Part shown: one piece after another, positions 17,925-27,209 of the stretch
How the letters are laid out: each line of letters begins with the position of its first letter
Position numbering within the stretch: position 1 is the first letter of the stretch
Assembly (NCBI GenBank): GCA_963790875.1
Contig: CAWBQT010000003.1
Span: forward strand, 682,001-746,000
Direction: 5' to 3'
Length of the DNA: 64,000 bases
DNA from: AP-15 sp963790875
Lineage (GTDB): Bacteria; Pseudomonadota; Alphaproteobacteria; ATCC43930; CGMCC-115725
Position numbers and translations under genes: made by a program
The notes under the pieces: generated by a model
Databases searched by the model: none
The model's input: only the letters and a program-made list of their open reading frames with translations
What the model was told of the DNA's origin: nothing

Positions 17925-19502
17925 ATGCTGTATTTCGCAAGTTGGAAAATCATCCTGATCTGCGCCGTTTGCGCCTTGGGCGTGTTGCTCTCGGCGCCGA
18001 ACCTGTTCGGTCCAACGGTGCTCGATGGGCTCCCGGATTTCATACCGCACAAGCAGGTGGCGCTAGGGCTCGATCTGCGCGGCGGCTCCTATCTGCTGCT
18101 CGAAGTCGATGTTGCCGCGGCAGAGCGCGAACGCCTCAACTCGATCATCGACACTGTCCGTCATGCGCTGCGCGACGCAAATATCGGCTACCTCGGCCTC
18201 ACCGTCAAAGGGGAGGCGATCGTGTTCAAGATCCGTGCGCCGGAGCGCATCGACGACGCGCGCCAAGTGCTCGCCAAGCTCGATCCGGACCTCGTCGTCA
18301 AGGTTGGCGATGACGGTTCGGGAACCGTTCGCTTCACGACGGTTGCGACCGATGCGCGCCGTCGACAGGCGGTTGACCAGTCGATCGAGATCATCCGCCG
18401 GCGCATTGACGAGACTGGGATCAAGGAACCCACGATCGAGCGGGAAGGCGAAGACCGCATCCTCGTGCAGTTGCCGGGGGTTGGTGACCCCGAGCATTTC
18501 AAAGCCTTGCTGGGGCGTACCGCGAAGCTGGCTTTCCAGCTGGTCGATACCGGGGTCTCGCTCGAGGAAGCGCGGGCCGGCAAGCTGCCGCCCGGCGACG
18601 AGATGCTGCCGGCGGAGGAAGGCCGGGCCGGCCGCATCGGGCCCGACGCCTATGTCGTCGAGCGGCGTATCATGGTCGGTGGCGACACCTTGGTCGACGC
18701 GCAGCCCACTTTCCAGGCAAACGAGCCGGTCGTCAGCTTCCGCTTCGACGCCGAGGGCGCCAAACGCTTCGCCGATGCGACGCGGGAAAATGTCGGCAAG
18801 CCTTTCGCGATCGTTCTCGACAACAAGATCATCAGTGCCCCGGTGATCCGCGAGCCGATCACCGGCGGGTCAGGCATCATTTCCGGCAGCTTCACGGTGC
18901 AATCGGCAAGCGACTTGGCGCTCCTGCTGCGCGCCGGAGCGCTGCCGGCGCCGATCACGATCCTCGAAGAGCGGACGGTCGGTCCCGGCCTCGGCGCCAA
19001 TTCGATCCGGGCCGGCGCAACCGCCAGCATCGTCGGGGTGACCCTCGTCGTGGTCTTCATGATCCTGTTCTACGGGCTGTTCGGTGTCTTTGCCGACATC
19101 GCGCTGTTCTTCAATCTGTGTCTGATGCTGGGCGCCCTGTCTTTGCTCGGCGCCACGCTTACGCTCCCCGGCATCGCCGGCATCGCCTTGACGATGGGCA
19201 TGGCGGTCGACGCCAATGTCTTGATTTACGAGCGCATCCGTGAGGAGCAGCGGGCCGGACGTACGATGCTGTCGTCGCTTGACGCCGGGTTCAAGCGCGC
19301 CTTCGGCACGATCGTCGATAGCCATGTGACAACGTTGGTTGCCGGCGCCCTGATGTTCTGGCTCGGCTCGGGCCCGGTGAAGGGGTTCGCCGTGACCCTG
19401 TCGATTGGTGTCTTGACCTCGCTGTTCTCAGCGATCCTCGTCACCCGGCTGTTGATCGTGACCTGGGTGCGGCGCTGGAAGCCGAGAGCCATCCCAATTT
19501 GA
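17925..19502 (+). CDS. secD: protein translocase subunit SecD
   Basis: SecD works with SecF to complete protein export using the proton motive force. The 525-aa product has an N-terminal membrane helix, a large periplasmic domain (LDLRGGSYLLLEVDV, then the P1 region with TGIKEPTIEREGEDRILVQLPG) and six membrane segments at the C terminus. D5/D6-type motifs are NKIISAPVIREPITGGSGIISG and MGMAVDANVLIYERIREE. Length and order (yajC-secD-secF) are standard. Confidence 0.97.
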   Translation: MLYFASWKIILICAVCALGVLLSAPNLFGPTVLDGLPDFIPHKQVALGLDLRGGSYLLLEVDVAAAERERLNSIIDTVRHALRDANIGYLGLTVKGEAIVFKIRAPERIDDARQVLAKLDPDLVVKVGDDGSGTVRFTTVATDARRRQAVDQSIEIIRRRIDETGIKEPTIEREGEDRILVQLPGVGDPEHFKALLGRTAKLAFQLVDTGVSLEEARAGKLPPGDEMLPAEEGRAGRIGPDAYVVERRIMVGGDTLVDAQPTFQANEPVVSFRFDAEGAKRFADATRENVGKPFAIVLDNKIISAPVIREPITGGSGIISGSFTVQSASDLALLLRAGALPAPITILEERTVGPGLGANSIRAGATASIVGVTLVVVFMILFYGLFGVFADIALFFNLCLMLGALSLLGATLTLPGIAGIALTMGMAVDANVLIYERIREEQRAGRTMLSSLDAGFKRAFGTIVDSHVTTLVAGALMFWLGSGPVKGFAVTLSIGVLTSLFSAILVTRLLIVTWVRRWKPRAIPI

Positions 19503-19534
19503 TCCTTCATCGCGGCGCAGAGAGCAAACGCTGA

Positions 19535-20482
19535 ATGAGACCGCTGATCGTCATCCGGCGCACGCCGAAGATCGATTTCATGGCGTGGCATAAGTTTGGT
19601 TTTGCCCTTTCGCTGCTGCTGACCTTGTCGTCGATCGTGCTGTTCGCCACGCAAGGGCTCAATTACGGGATCGACTTCGTCGGCGGCACCCTGTTGCAGG
19701 TGCGCGTCAGTCCGGGACCAGCCGATCTAGCGCGGATGCGGCAAAAGCTCGATGCGCTGCGGTTGGGCGAGGCTTCGCTGCAAGGGTTCGGCTCGACGAG
19801 CGATGTGCTGATCCGATTGCCGCGCCAGCCGGGTGGCGATGCGGCGCAGGAACGGGCGGTCGAGGCGGCGAAACAGGCGCTCGGCCCGGGTGTCGATTAC
19901 CGCCGCACCGAGGTCGTCGGCCCGAGCATCGGCAGCGAACTGATCCGTGCCGGCGTGATCGCCACGGTGCTCGCGCTGCTGGCGATCGCGGTCTACATCT
20001 GGTTCCGCTTTGAATGGCAGTTCGGCATCGGTGGGATGGTCTCGACGCTGCACGATGTCCTGACCACGGTCGGGCTGTTCGCGCTGTTACGCCTGGAATT
20101 CGATCTGACGACCCTGGCCGCGATCCTGACCGTCGCCGGTTATTCGGTCAACGATACGGTCGTAATCTACGACCGGGTGCGCGAGGCGATGCGCCGGTAT
20201 CGGACGATGCCGTTCCGCGAGCTGATCAACCTCGCCCTCAACGAGACCTTGTCGCGGACGATCCTGACCGTCAGCACCGTGGCGCTCGCCGTCTTGTCGC
20301 TGCTGTTTCTCGGCGGTCCGGTGCTCCGCGGGTTCAGTATCGCGATGCTGTGGGGAGTTTGCATCGGCACCTACTCGTCATTGTTCATTGCCGCCCCGAT
20401 CCTCTATTACGTGCAGCCGAACCGAGCCGCGATCGGACGTTCGGGCGAAGAACCAAAGATCGGCGCCTCCCGCGCGCGGTAG
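19535..20482 (+). CDS. secF: protein translocase subunit SecF
   Basis: SecF (315 aa) is the partner of SecD. Visible are the first membrane helix, GIDFVGGTLLQV near the N terminus, a short periplasmic domain, and five C-terminal membrane segments with AAILTVAGYSVNDTVVIYDRVREAMRR and the ETLSRTILTVSTV motif. It lies 32 bases after secD and is followed closely by the Mth938-like gene. Confidence 0.97.
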   Translation: MRPLIVIRRTPKIDFMAWHKFGFALSLLLTLSSIVLFATQGLNYGIDFVGGTLLQVRVSPGPADLARMRQKLDALRLGEASLQGFGSTSDVLIRLPRQPGGDAAQERAVEAAKQALGPGVDYRRTEVVGPSIGSELIRAGVIATVLALLAIAVYIWFRFEWQFGIGGMVSTLHDVLTTVGLFALLRLEFDLTTLAAILTVAGYSVNDTVVIYDRVREAMRRYRTMPFRELINLALNETLSRTILTVSTVALAVLSLLFLGGPVLRGFSIAMLWGVCIGTYSSLFIAAPILYYVQPNRAAIGRSGEEPKIGASRAR

Positions 20483-20496
20483 TAGGCAATGCCGCG

Positions 20497-20871
20497 ATGG
20501 ATCTGATCCCGCTTCCCCCGGCCGGCAGGCAGCTGATCGAGCGCTACGGGCCGACCGGTTTTCGCATCGCCGGGGTGATCTACCGAAGCTCGGTCCTGGT
20601 GTTTCCGGATCGCACGTTACGCTGGACGGCCGATTGCGCCGCCGCCGTCACCTGGGAGAGCCTGCAGCCCGTCGTCGAGCATGGCAACGTGCAGGTGCTG
20701 CTGCTCGGTCTCGGGCGCCGCGCCGAGGCCTTGGCGAGCCCGTTGCGCGAGGCGATGCGCCGAGCAGGGATCTCGGTCGAGCCGATGGACACCGGCGCCG
20801 CATGCCGCACCTACAACGTGTTGCTCGCCGAAGACCGCCAGGTTGCGGCGGCTTTGCTCCCGCCGGCGTGA
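20497..20871 (+). CDS. Mth938-like domain protein
   Basis: The 124-aa protein belongs to the MTH938/NDUFAF3-like family (small alpha/beta fold). Recognisable are GFRIAGVIYRSSVLVFPD, VLLLGLGRR and the C-terminal MDTGAACRTYNVLLAEDRQVAAALLP. Eukaryotic relatives assist complex I assembly; the bacterial role is not established. It starts 15 bases after secF, and a phytoene-synthase-like gene lies downstream beyond sodB, an association I know from alphaproteobacteria. Confidence 0.88.
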   Translation: MDLIPLPPAGRQLIERYGPTGFRIAGVIYRSSVLVFPDRTLRWTADCAAAVTWESLQPVVEHGNVQVLLLGLGRRAEALASPLREAMRRAGISVEPMDTGAACRTYNVLLAEDRQVAAALLPPA

Positions 20872-20935
20872 CGGCCGGCCCGCTGTTGCGGCACGGCCGT
20901 GCCTCCGGGGAGGGCGGAACAACGCGGAAACGGCG

Positions 20936-21175
20936 ATGACGGCGCCCGGCGAAGCCCACCGGCGCTTTGCCCCGGCCGGGATTGGCCACAACGGTGGCCC
21001 GCCGCTCGATCCCGGTGCGGGATGGCGGCTGTTCTGCTGGCGCAAGGCGCATGCGCGGGCGTGGGCGACCCCGCCGCGCGAGATTGCCCTCGCCCGCCTT
21101 GCCCGGGCCGAAGCCGTCGGCATGAGCTATCGCGGCTATGCCGCGGTGCTGCTCGACCGCGGCATCCATCTGTGA
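20936..21175 (+). CDS. small protein with IGHNGGPPLD motif
   Basis: This is a 79-aa basic protein. Near residue 16 it carries IGHNGGPPLD, then WRLFCWRKAHARAW and LARAEAVGMSYRGYAAVLLDRG. I have seen the HNGGPPL motif recur in short alphaproteobacterial proteins of unknown function, which supports a real gene. It lies 64 bases behind the Mth938-like gene in the same direction and ends just before a hairpin, so it is probably the last cistron of the secDF transcript. Function unknown. Confidence 0.7.
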   Translation: MTAPGEAHRRFAPAGIGHNGGPPLDPGAGWRLFCWRKAHARAWATPPREIALARLARAEAVGMSYRGYAAVLLDRGIHL

Positions 21176-21179
21176 GAAA

Positions 21180-21211
21180 GCCCCGCTGGAGCGGGGCGCT
21201 AGAACGGTTTT
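21180..21211 (+). terminator. probable intrinsic terminator
   Basis: GCCCCGCT and AGCGGGGC form a perfect 8-bp stem with a 2-base loop at 21180-21197. A short T run (TTTT) follows at 21208-21211, a little distant. It starts 5 bases after the small HNGGPPL gene, so it likely ends the secDF operon. Confidence 0.6.
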
Positions 21212-21437
21212 CGATCCTTGCGCCGCCGTCGTCCGAGGTCGAGCCGTCGGTGGTTCTGCCGCGCGAAAGCCGGCCGGGTGAGAGTTCGCCCACGGGCTGC
21301 CCTACCCAGGGGATGCGCCCGAAGGCGCGCTCCCGCCTCCATCGATAGGGGAAATGCAGCGCCAAATCGATCAAAGGGTGATCGGTGAGGTGCGTCGACG
21401 CGATCGGCAACCGCTCTGGCCGCCGAGCGCGCCAGTC

Positions 21438-22040
21438 TCAGCCGGCCTTCGCGAAATTCTGGGCGGCAAAATCCCAATTCACGAGATGGTCGAGGAAGGC
21501 CTGCACGAAATCCGGTCGGCGGTTCTGGTAGTCGAGATAATAGGCGTGCTCCCACACATCGCAGGTCAGCAGCGCCGTCTGGCCCTCCGCCAGCGGCGTC
21601 ACCGCATTGGGCGTGGCGACGATCTTGAGCTGCCCCTTGTCGGCGACGAGCCAGGCCCAACCGCTGCCGAACTGGCCGACCGCGGCCGCCTTGAACGCGT
21701 CCTTGAACTTGTCGAGCCCGCCGCAGTCGCGGGTGATCGCGGCCGCGAGGCCGCCCGATGGTGCGCCGCCGCCCTGCGGCTTCATCGAGCTCCAGAAGAA
21801 GGTATGGTTCCACACCTGCGCCGCGTTGTTGAAAAGTCCGGTTTTCGTTGTGTCCTTGTAGCTTCCTTTGATGATCTCTTCGAGCGACTGGCGTTCCAGC
21901 GGCGAGTCTTTGATGAGATTATTGAGGTTAGTGACATAAGCCTGATGATGTCGACCGTGGTGAAAATCGAAGGTGTTCGCCGAGATATGCGGCTCGAGCG
22001 CGGTCTTCGGATAGGGCAAGGGCGGCAGTTCGAAAGCCAT
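21438..22040 (-). CDS. sodB: iron superoxide dismutase
   Basis: This Fe/Mn-type superoxide dismutase converts superoxide to oxygen and hydrogen peroxide. The 200-aa sequence begins MAFELPPLPYPKTALEPHIS. Metal ligands are visible in TFDFHHGRHHQAYV (His), NHTFFW (His) and the CDVWEHAYYLDYQ motif (Asp, His). GGGAPSGGLAAAI and AAVGQFGSGWAWL resemble iron-type enzymes. I start at 22040, although a second ATG lies three codons further out. It is divergent from the phytoene-synthase-like gene. Confidence 0.94.
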   Translation of the reverse strand: MAFELPPLPYPKTALEPHISANTFDFHHGRHHQAYVTNLNNLIKDSPLERQSLEEIIKGSYKDTTKTGLFNNAAQVWNHTFFWSSMKPQGGGAPSGGLAAAITRDCGGLDKFKDAFKAAAVGQFGSGWAWLVADKGQLKIVATPNAVTPLAEGQTALLTCDVWEHAYYLDYQNRRPDFVQAFLDHLVNWDFAAQNFAKAG

Positions 22041-22119
22041 GACGACCATCCTGCGTTAGGGTGGGGGAACTTCCTGGAGAACGTCCGTTCGTGTAGCGCG
22101 TTCCAGCGGCGCTGAGCAC

Positions 22120-22953
22120 CTGTCGGCGGTCGCCGCGATCGTTCGCCGCGGGGACCCCGACCGGTTTCAGACCGCGCTGTTTGCGCCGGCCGCGCGCCGC
22201 GAGGCGCTGTTCGCGCTTTACGCCTTCAATTATGAGATTGCAAGGGTGCGGGAGAGCGTCACCGAACCTGCCCTCGGTCATATTCGGCTCGAATGGTGGC
22301 GGGAGACGGTCGCGGCCGCCTATGACAGCGGGTCCGTGCGGCGGCATCCGGTTGCCGAGGCGCTGACCGAGGTGGTCCGGGGCCTCGCGCCGGCGCGCGC
22401 GCATTTCGACCGCCTGATCGACGCCCGTTCCGCGGATCTCGACGACGAGCCGCCGGCGAACCTCGCTGCCCTCGAGGATTATGCCGAGGGTACTTCCTCA
22501 CCCCTTGTCCTGCTCGCGCTGGAGCTTCTCGGGGCACGCGAACCGGCCGCCGCCGAGACCGGCCGTCATGCCGGTATCGCATATGCACTCGCCGGCCTGT
22601 TGCGCGCGCTGCCGTTCGCGGCGCGGACCGGCCGGCAGATCATCCCGACCGACATCGCGGCGCGCAGCGGGCTCGATCCCGGCGCTTGGCGGAGCGCGCG
22701 CGGCACGCCCGGCCTGCGCGCCGCCGTCGCCGAGATCGCCGCCGCGGCGCGATCGCATCTAGAGATGGCTCGCGCCGGCGGGCGTACGATCCCGCGCCAG
22801 GCATTTGCGGCGCTCCTCCCGGCGGTGGTTGCGGCGCGCGCGTTGCGCCGGCTCGCGCGGGCTCGCTACGACCCGTTCGATCCGGCGCTGGCAAGGGCCG
22901 ACCCGCTACAGAGTTGGCGCCTTGCCCTCGCCGCGCTCCGCCGCCGACTCTGA
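22120..22953 (+). CDS. squalene/phytoene synthase-family protein (NDUFAF6-like), start uncertain
   Basis: The protein is a trans-isoprenyl-synthase homologue: RREALFALYAFNYEIARVRESVTEP near the N terminus, IRLEWWRETV and later GLLRALPFAARTGRQIIP. Classical carotenoid synthases have two DxxxD motifs; here they are not evident (YNYEIARVRE, SVTEP), which fits the NDUFAF6-like subgroup rather than carotenoid production. Recognisable coding sequence reaches back to about 22108, yet no ATG, GTG or TTG exists in frame between the TAG at 22057 and 22243. CTG 22120 is given as a placeholder; GTG 22246 would cut off conserved residues. An unusual start or a sequence error is possible. Confidence 0.78.
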   Translation: MSAVAAIVRRGDPDRFQTALFAPAARREALFALYAFNYEIARVRESVTEPALGHIRLEWWRETVAAAYDSGSVRRHPVAEALTEVVRGLAPARAHFDRLIDARSADLDDEPPANLAALEDYAEGTSSPLVLLALELLGAREPAAAETGRHAGIAYALAGLLRALPFAARTGRQIIPTDIAARSGLDPGAWRSARGTPGLRAAVAEIAAAARSHLEMARAGGRTIPRQAFAALLPAVVAARALRRLARARYDPFDPALARADPLQSWRLALAALRRRL

Positions 22954-23095
22954 GCCGCCGCTCTTCGTCGCACGCCGCCGGCCGGAGTCGATGGCTGGCC
23001 ATGACTCCGCGGCCGCGCCGAGCTTCGGCGAAGCTACGAAATCTTCACCAATCCTGCCGAATTTTTCACAGCTCCGAGGCGGTGTTGTGCGACGA

Positions 23096-24685
23096 ATGAG
23101 CGGACCGCAGGCCCGGCGATCGGGCAGCGTATCGCAGGCGGAGCTTCGCGTCTTTGCTCCGATCTCTTGCTGGGTGGTGCCGCTGTTGGTCGGCCTCGGA
23201 GTGTTTTGCATTGCCTTTGCCGACGCTCGGTCACTGCTCAACGATGGCGACACGCTATCGCACGTTGCGATCGGCCGGTGGATCATCGCGCATCGCACCA
23301 TTCCGTTCCGCGACCCGTTCACTTTCACGGCCCGCGGCCAGGCCTGGGTGCCCCACGAATGGTTGGCCGAGGTCATCTTCGCCGCTATCCATGATCGGTT
23401 CGGTTGGGGCGGCGTCATCGCATTAACCGGGCTCTCCTCGGCGGCCGCGTTTGCTCTCTTAACTCGGGCGCTGGCGCAGAATCTCGGGCCGGGGCGCGCG
23501 GCGATCGGTGCGCTCGCCGCGTTCGCGCTGAGCGAAGCCCACTTCCTCGCCCGGCCGCACGTCTTCGCCTGGCCGCTTCTCGTCGTCTGGACGGCCAAGT
23601 TGGTCGCCGCGCGCGACGCGGGCCGGGTCCCGTCGCTGGCTCTGCTGCCGCTGATGATGCTGTGGTGCAATCTGCACGGCGGCTTTGTCGTCGGCCTCTT
23701 GATCGCGGGGCTCCTCGCCGCTGAGGCGGCGCTGCAGGCGCCGGTCGCGGACCGCCTGTTGGCGCTCTGCGGATGGGGCGCGTTTCTCGCCCTCTCGACG
23801 CTCGCGGCGCTGCTTTCGCCGAACGGCGTCGATGCCTTGCTGCTGCCGTTCAAAATGCTGCGGATGCCGTTTGCGCTCGCGTCGATTTCGGAATGGCGCA
23901 GCGCCGATTTCGCCCGCCTCGGTCCGCTCGAGTGCTGGATCGGACTGGTGATTCTGGGCGGTTTCCGGCTCGGGATCAAACTGCCGCTGTCGCGCATCTC
24001 GATGGTGCTGCTGCTGCTGTGGGCGGCGCTCGCCCATGTCCGCAACGAGGAACTGTTGGGGATGCTCGCGCCGCTCCTCGTCGCCGCTCCGCTCGCGGCG
24101 CAACTTGGACCGGACGGCCCAACGAGCCGAACGCCGAGGCCGGACCGCCGGCCTGGCGCCGCGCTGGGAATCGGCGTGATCGGATCGCTCGTGGTGGCCG
24201 TCGTGCTGGCAGTTTTCGCGACAGCCTGGGCCCTCGATCGGCGCGGCCTGGCGCCGCGCGACGACGTCGCGCCAGTCGCGGCGCTGACGACGGCGCGCCG
24301 GGCAGGGCTAACCGGGCACGTGTTCAATTCGCTGCGCTTCGGCGGTTATCTGCTGTTCGAAGGGGTCCCGACCTTTGTCGACGGTCGCGTCGATCTGTTC
24401 GGCGACACGTTCCTTGAGCAGTATGCCACGGCCTTGGGGGCAAGCGACGACCAGCTCCCGACGGTCCTCGCCCGTTATGATGTCCGCTGGACGCTGCTGG
24501 AGCGGTCGAGCCCCGCGGTCGGCCTGCTCGATCGGCTAGCGGGCTGGGAGGAAGTTTACGCCGACCGTTTTGCCGTGATTCATCGCCGAAAAGGCCCGCT
24601 TGCGACAGTGGTGCAGGCTCGGGGTCCGCTGCTGCCCGTGAACGATCGAGAGGCGGCTTCGCCGATCTGGAAAACTTATCATTAA
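23096..24685 (+). CDS. polytopic membrane protein, possibly a GT-C-type glycosyltransferase
   Basis: This is a large integral membrane protein, about 529 aa, with roughly ten hydrophobic segments between residues 20 and 400. It has a soluble C-terminal part of about 150 aa (GHVFNSLRFGGYLLFEGVPTFVDGRVDLFGD). Conserved-looking motifs in early loops are LLNDGDTLSHVAIGRWI and WVPHEWLAEVIF, acidic/His loops like those of GT-C or ArnT-type membrane glycosyltransferases. I do not recognise a named family. It precedes a surface-polysaccharide locus on the same strand. The frame is open upstream to 22805; ATG 23096 gives a sensible N terminus. Confidence 0.65.
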   Translation: MSGPQARRSGSVSQAELRVFAPISCWVVPLLVGLGVFCIAFADARSLLNDGDTLSHVAIGRWIIAHRTIPFRDPFTFTARGQAWVPHEWLAEVIFAAIHDRFGWGGVIALTGLSSAAAFALLTRALAQNLGPGRAAIGALAAFALSEAHFLARPHVFAWPLLVVWTAKLVAARDAGRVPSLALLPLMMLWCNLHGGFVVGLLIAGLLAAEAALQAPVADRLLALCGWGAFLALSTLAALLSPNGVDALLLPFKMLRMPFALASISEWRSADFARLGPLECWIGLVILGGFRLGIKLPLSRISMVLLLLWAALAHVRNEELLGMLAPLLVAAPLAAQLGPDGPTSRTPRPDRRPGAALGIGVIGSLVVAVVLAVFATAWALDRRGLAPRDDVAPVAALTTARRAGLTGHVFNSLRFGGYLLFEGVPTFVDGRVDLFGDTFLEQYATALGASDDQLPTVLARYDVRWTLLERSSPAVGLLDRLAGWEEVYADRFAVIHRRKGPLATVVQARGPLLPVNDREAASPIWKTYH

Positions 24686-25037
24686 GCAATGCCTGACAAA
24701 ATTCCAGGCGCCGGCTCCGAGGAAAGTCCCGGAGTATCGATTCGAAGTTCGCCCGGCGCCGCGAGGGAATAACGGGAAGTGCAATCTTACGATCCGCCGA
24801 GCCAACCGGGGCCGCACCGAGGACCGCGGTTCGGCAAGCCTGGCACGCTAGTCAGGCGCGATGATCGCGCCGTGTCCGGCGAGTTCCTTGCGACGCATCC
24901 TCCGCCGGCGGTGGCTTCGTCGAACGCACCGACAAGCCAACCGTCTGCCGGCCCTTCAGCGAGTTGGAGACTTGCCCACGGAAATGATCGGCAATGCCGG
25001 ACGCGGCATCCGCCGTGACTGAACCCCCGTCCGGACA
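24686..25037. other. intergenic region upstream of the polysaccharide locus
   Basis: About 350 bases without a supported gene. A nested inverted repeat (GGCGCCGG with CCGGCGCC, inner CTCCG with CGGAG) lies around 24709-24762 and could be a terminator-like structure for the membrane protein gene, though it has no T run. The remainder probably holds the promoter of the sugar genes; no clear -35/-10 pair was seen. Confidence 0.4.
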
Positions 25038-26180
25038 ATGAGTGATACGTTGCTGCGGCGGGAGACGATACCGTTCGTCAATCTCAAGGCGCAAGATTTA
25101 AGTCTGCGGCGTGAAATTCAGGGTGCTATCGCCAGCGTTCTCGACGAATGCCATTTCATTCTTGGCGAACAACTGACCCTGTTCGAAAACGAATTCGCCG
25201 AGTATTGTCAGGTTCCGCATGCAGTGGGCGTCGGCAGCGGAACCGATGCGCTGCAGCTCGCATGTCGTGTCTTGCAGTTGGGCGAAGGTGACGAAGCGAT
25301 CGTCCCGGCCATGTCTTTCGCTTCGACCGCATTCGCCGTATCGCTTAGTGGCGCGCGGCCGGTGCTGGTCGATGTCCGCCCCGAGGATGCGTTAATCGAT
25401 CCTGCCAAGATCGAAGCTGCGGTCACCCCTCGGACCAAAGCGATCATACCAGTGCACCTCTACGGGCAATGCGCCGACATGGACGCTATTCGCGCGATTG
25501 CGGCAAAGCACGCATTAGCGGTCATCGAGGACGCGGCCCAAGCGCACGGCGCGACGTATCGCGGCAGACGCGCCGGAAGTCTCGGCGACATTGGCTGCTT
25601 CAGTTTTTACCCGGCCAAGAACCTCGGCGCTTTTGGCGACGGAGGCCTCGTGACGACTGCCCGCGACGATATCGCCGAACGTCTCGCAATGCTGCGAAAC
25701 TGCGGCTCCCGGGCGAAATATCGTCACGACGAGATCGGCCTCAACAGCCGCCTCGATACGCTTCAGGCTGCGGTGCTGCGCGTCAAGCTTCGACGCCTCG
25801 ACGCGTGGAACGAGGCGCGGCGGCGGGTCGCCGGCCACTACGACATGGCCCTCAGCCGGCTGCCCGGCGTCGCGTGTCCATGCCACCGTTCGGGCAGCGT
25901 TTATCACCTGTACGTGGTCCGGGTGGCGGAGCGCGACACAGTGCTGAAATCCCTCGACGCCCAAGGTATCGGCGTCGGCATTCACTACCCCTTCGCATTG
26001 CACGAGCTAAAAGCTTACGCCTCTCTCGGATACCAACGGGGCGATTTTCCGGTAGCCGAGGATTGGGCGCGCCGCTGCCTGAGCCTGCCGATCTACCCCG
26101 AACTCGCGCCGGCCGAGGTTGATGCTTGCGTCGCGGCGCTCGAGGGCTCAGCGGCTGGCGCACGGTGCCGTCAATGCTGA
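25038..26180 (+). CDS. DegT/DnrJ/EryC1/StrS aminotransferase (WbpE-like)
   Basis: This PLP-dependent sugar aminotransferase (380 aa) would transfer an amino group to a keto-sugar nucleotide. The internal aldimine Lys is in CFSFYPAKNLGAFGDGG. GVGSGTDALQLACR and VIEDAAQAHGATYRGRRAG are the usual cofactor-contact motifs. The next genes are a Gfo/Idh/MocA dehydrogenase and a hexapeptide acetyltransferase, the same trio (oxidise, aminate, acetylate at C3) used for UDP-2,3-diacetamido-2,3-dideoxy-uronic acids, so a 3-keto-sugar substrate is inferred. It overlaps the next gene by 7 bases. Confidence 0.88.
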   Translation: MSDTLLRRETIPFVNLKAQDLSLRREIQGAIASVLDECHFILGEQLTLFENEFAEYCQVPHAVGVGSGTDALQLACRVLQLGEGDEAIVPAMSFASTAFAVSLSGARPVLVDVRPEDALIDPAKIEAAVTPRTKAIIPVHLYGQCADMDAIRAIAAKHALAVIEDAAQAHGATYRGRRAGSLGDIGCFSFYPAKNLGAFGDGGLVTTARDDIAERLAMLRNCGSRAKYRHDEIGLNSRLDTLQAAVLRVKLRRLDAWNEARRRVAGHYDMALSRLPGVACPCHRSGSVYHLYVVRVAERDTVLKSLDAQGIGVGIHYPFALHELKAYASLGYQRGDFPVAEDWARRCLSLPIYPELAPAEVDACVAALEGSAAGARCRQC

Positions 26181-27205
26181 CCGTGGCGCTCATCGGCACC
26201 GGATATTGGGGGCCGAACCTCGCCAATGCGATCAAGCGCAGCGGCAAGGCGACTCTCCGCTGGCTCTGCAACTCGAACCCGAAAAACCTGTCTGCACTCG
26301 CATGGCGCTACCCCGACGCGAAGACTGCGACTTCGATTACCGAGGTCCTGTGTGACGATAGCGTTGACGCCGTCTTCATCGCCACGCCGACTGCGACCCA
26401 TTTCGAACTTGGCAAACTGGCGCTCGAAGCCGGGAAGCACGTGCTGATCGAGAAGCCGCTGACCACTTGCTCCTGCGACGCCGCAGCACTCGTTCATTTA
26501 GCGAAAAGACAGGGCCGTGTCTTGGTGGTTGGCCATGTGTTCGAATACAATACCGCTATCCGAGCCGTCGACGATCTCATAAAATCAGGAGAGTTGGGAG
26601 ATATTTATTATATGAATTTTGTGCGCACTAACCTCGGCCCGGTGCGAACCGATGTCAATGCATTATGGGATTTGGTGGCGCACGATGCATCGATCATGTG
26701 CGATTTCATGTCGGCGACCCCGGTCTCGGTGACGGCGAAGGGCCAATCATACCTCAACCCGGGGATCGAAGACGTCGTATTCGCGACGTTTGTGTTCGAG
26801 CGCGGCATTGCGGCGCACGTGCATGCGAGTTGGTTGAACCCGAGCAAGGTGCGCCAGATCACCGTCGTCGGCAGTATGAAAATGGCCATTTGCGACGACC
26901 TCGACCTGCGGTTCCCGGTCAGGCTGTTCGACAAGCGTGTCGGACTGCCACCCATCGCCGAAATCACCGGCTCCTTTTTGCAGCACAAGACCCTGATCAT
27001 CGACAGCGGCGTCACGCTCCCGGTCGTGCAAACGCGTGAGCCGCTGTTGGCCGAGATCGACGATTTTTTCGACTGTATCATTAGGGGAGACGAGCCGCGC
27101 GCCGACGGCAACAGCGGCTGGCGGGTCGTGCGCTTGATGGAGGCAGCGGCAGAAAGTATCGCCTGCAACAGCATAGCAGTACCGGTAAACTTTCCAGTTG
27201 GGTAG
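26174..27205 (+). CDS. Gfo/Idh/MocA-family dehydrogenase (WbpB-like)
   Basis: At 343 aa this is an NAD(P)-dependent sugar oxidoreductase. The Rossmann motif VALIGTGYWGPN is at residues 4-15 and the conserved EKPL (VLIEKPLTT) is near residue 95. The C-terminal half has the typical beta-sheet domain (WLNPSKVRQITVVGSMKM). By comparison with WbpB it would oxidise C3 of a UDP-N-acetyl-hexosaminuronic acid before transamination; the substrate is inferred from context. ATG 26174 overlaps the end of the aminotransferase gene, so translation is probably coupled. Confidence 0.87.
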   Translation: MLTVALIGTGYWGPNLANAIKRSGKATLRWLCNSNPKNLSALAWRYPDAKTATSITEVLCDDSVDAVFIATPTATHFELGKLALEAGKHVLIEKPLTTCSCDAAALVHLAKRQGRVLVVGHVFEYNTAIRAVDDLIKSGELGDIYYMNFVRTNLGPVRTDVNALWDLVAHDASIMCDFMSATPVSVTAKGQSYLNPGIEDVVFATFVFERGIAAHVHASWLNPSKVRQITVVGSMKMAICDDLDLRFPVRLFDKRVGLPPIAEITGSFLQHKTLIIDSGVTLPVVQTREPLLAEIDDFFDCIIRGDEPRADGNSGWRVVRLMEAAAESIACNSIAVPVNFPVG

Positions 27206-27209
27206 GCGA

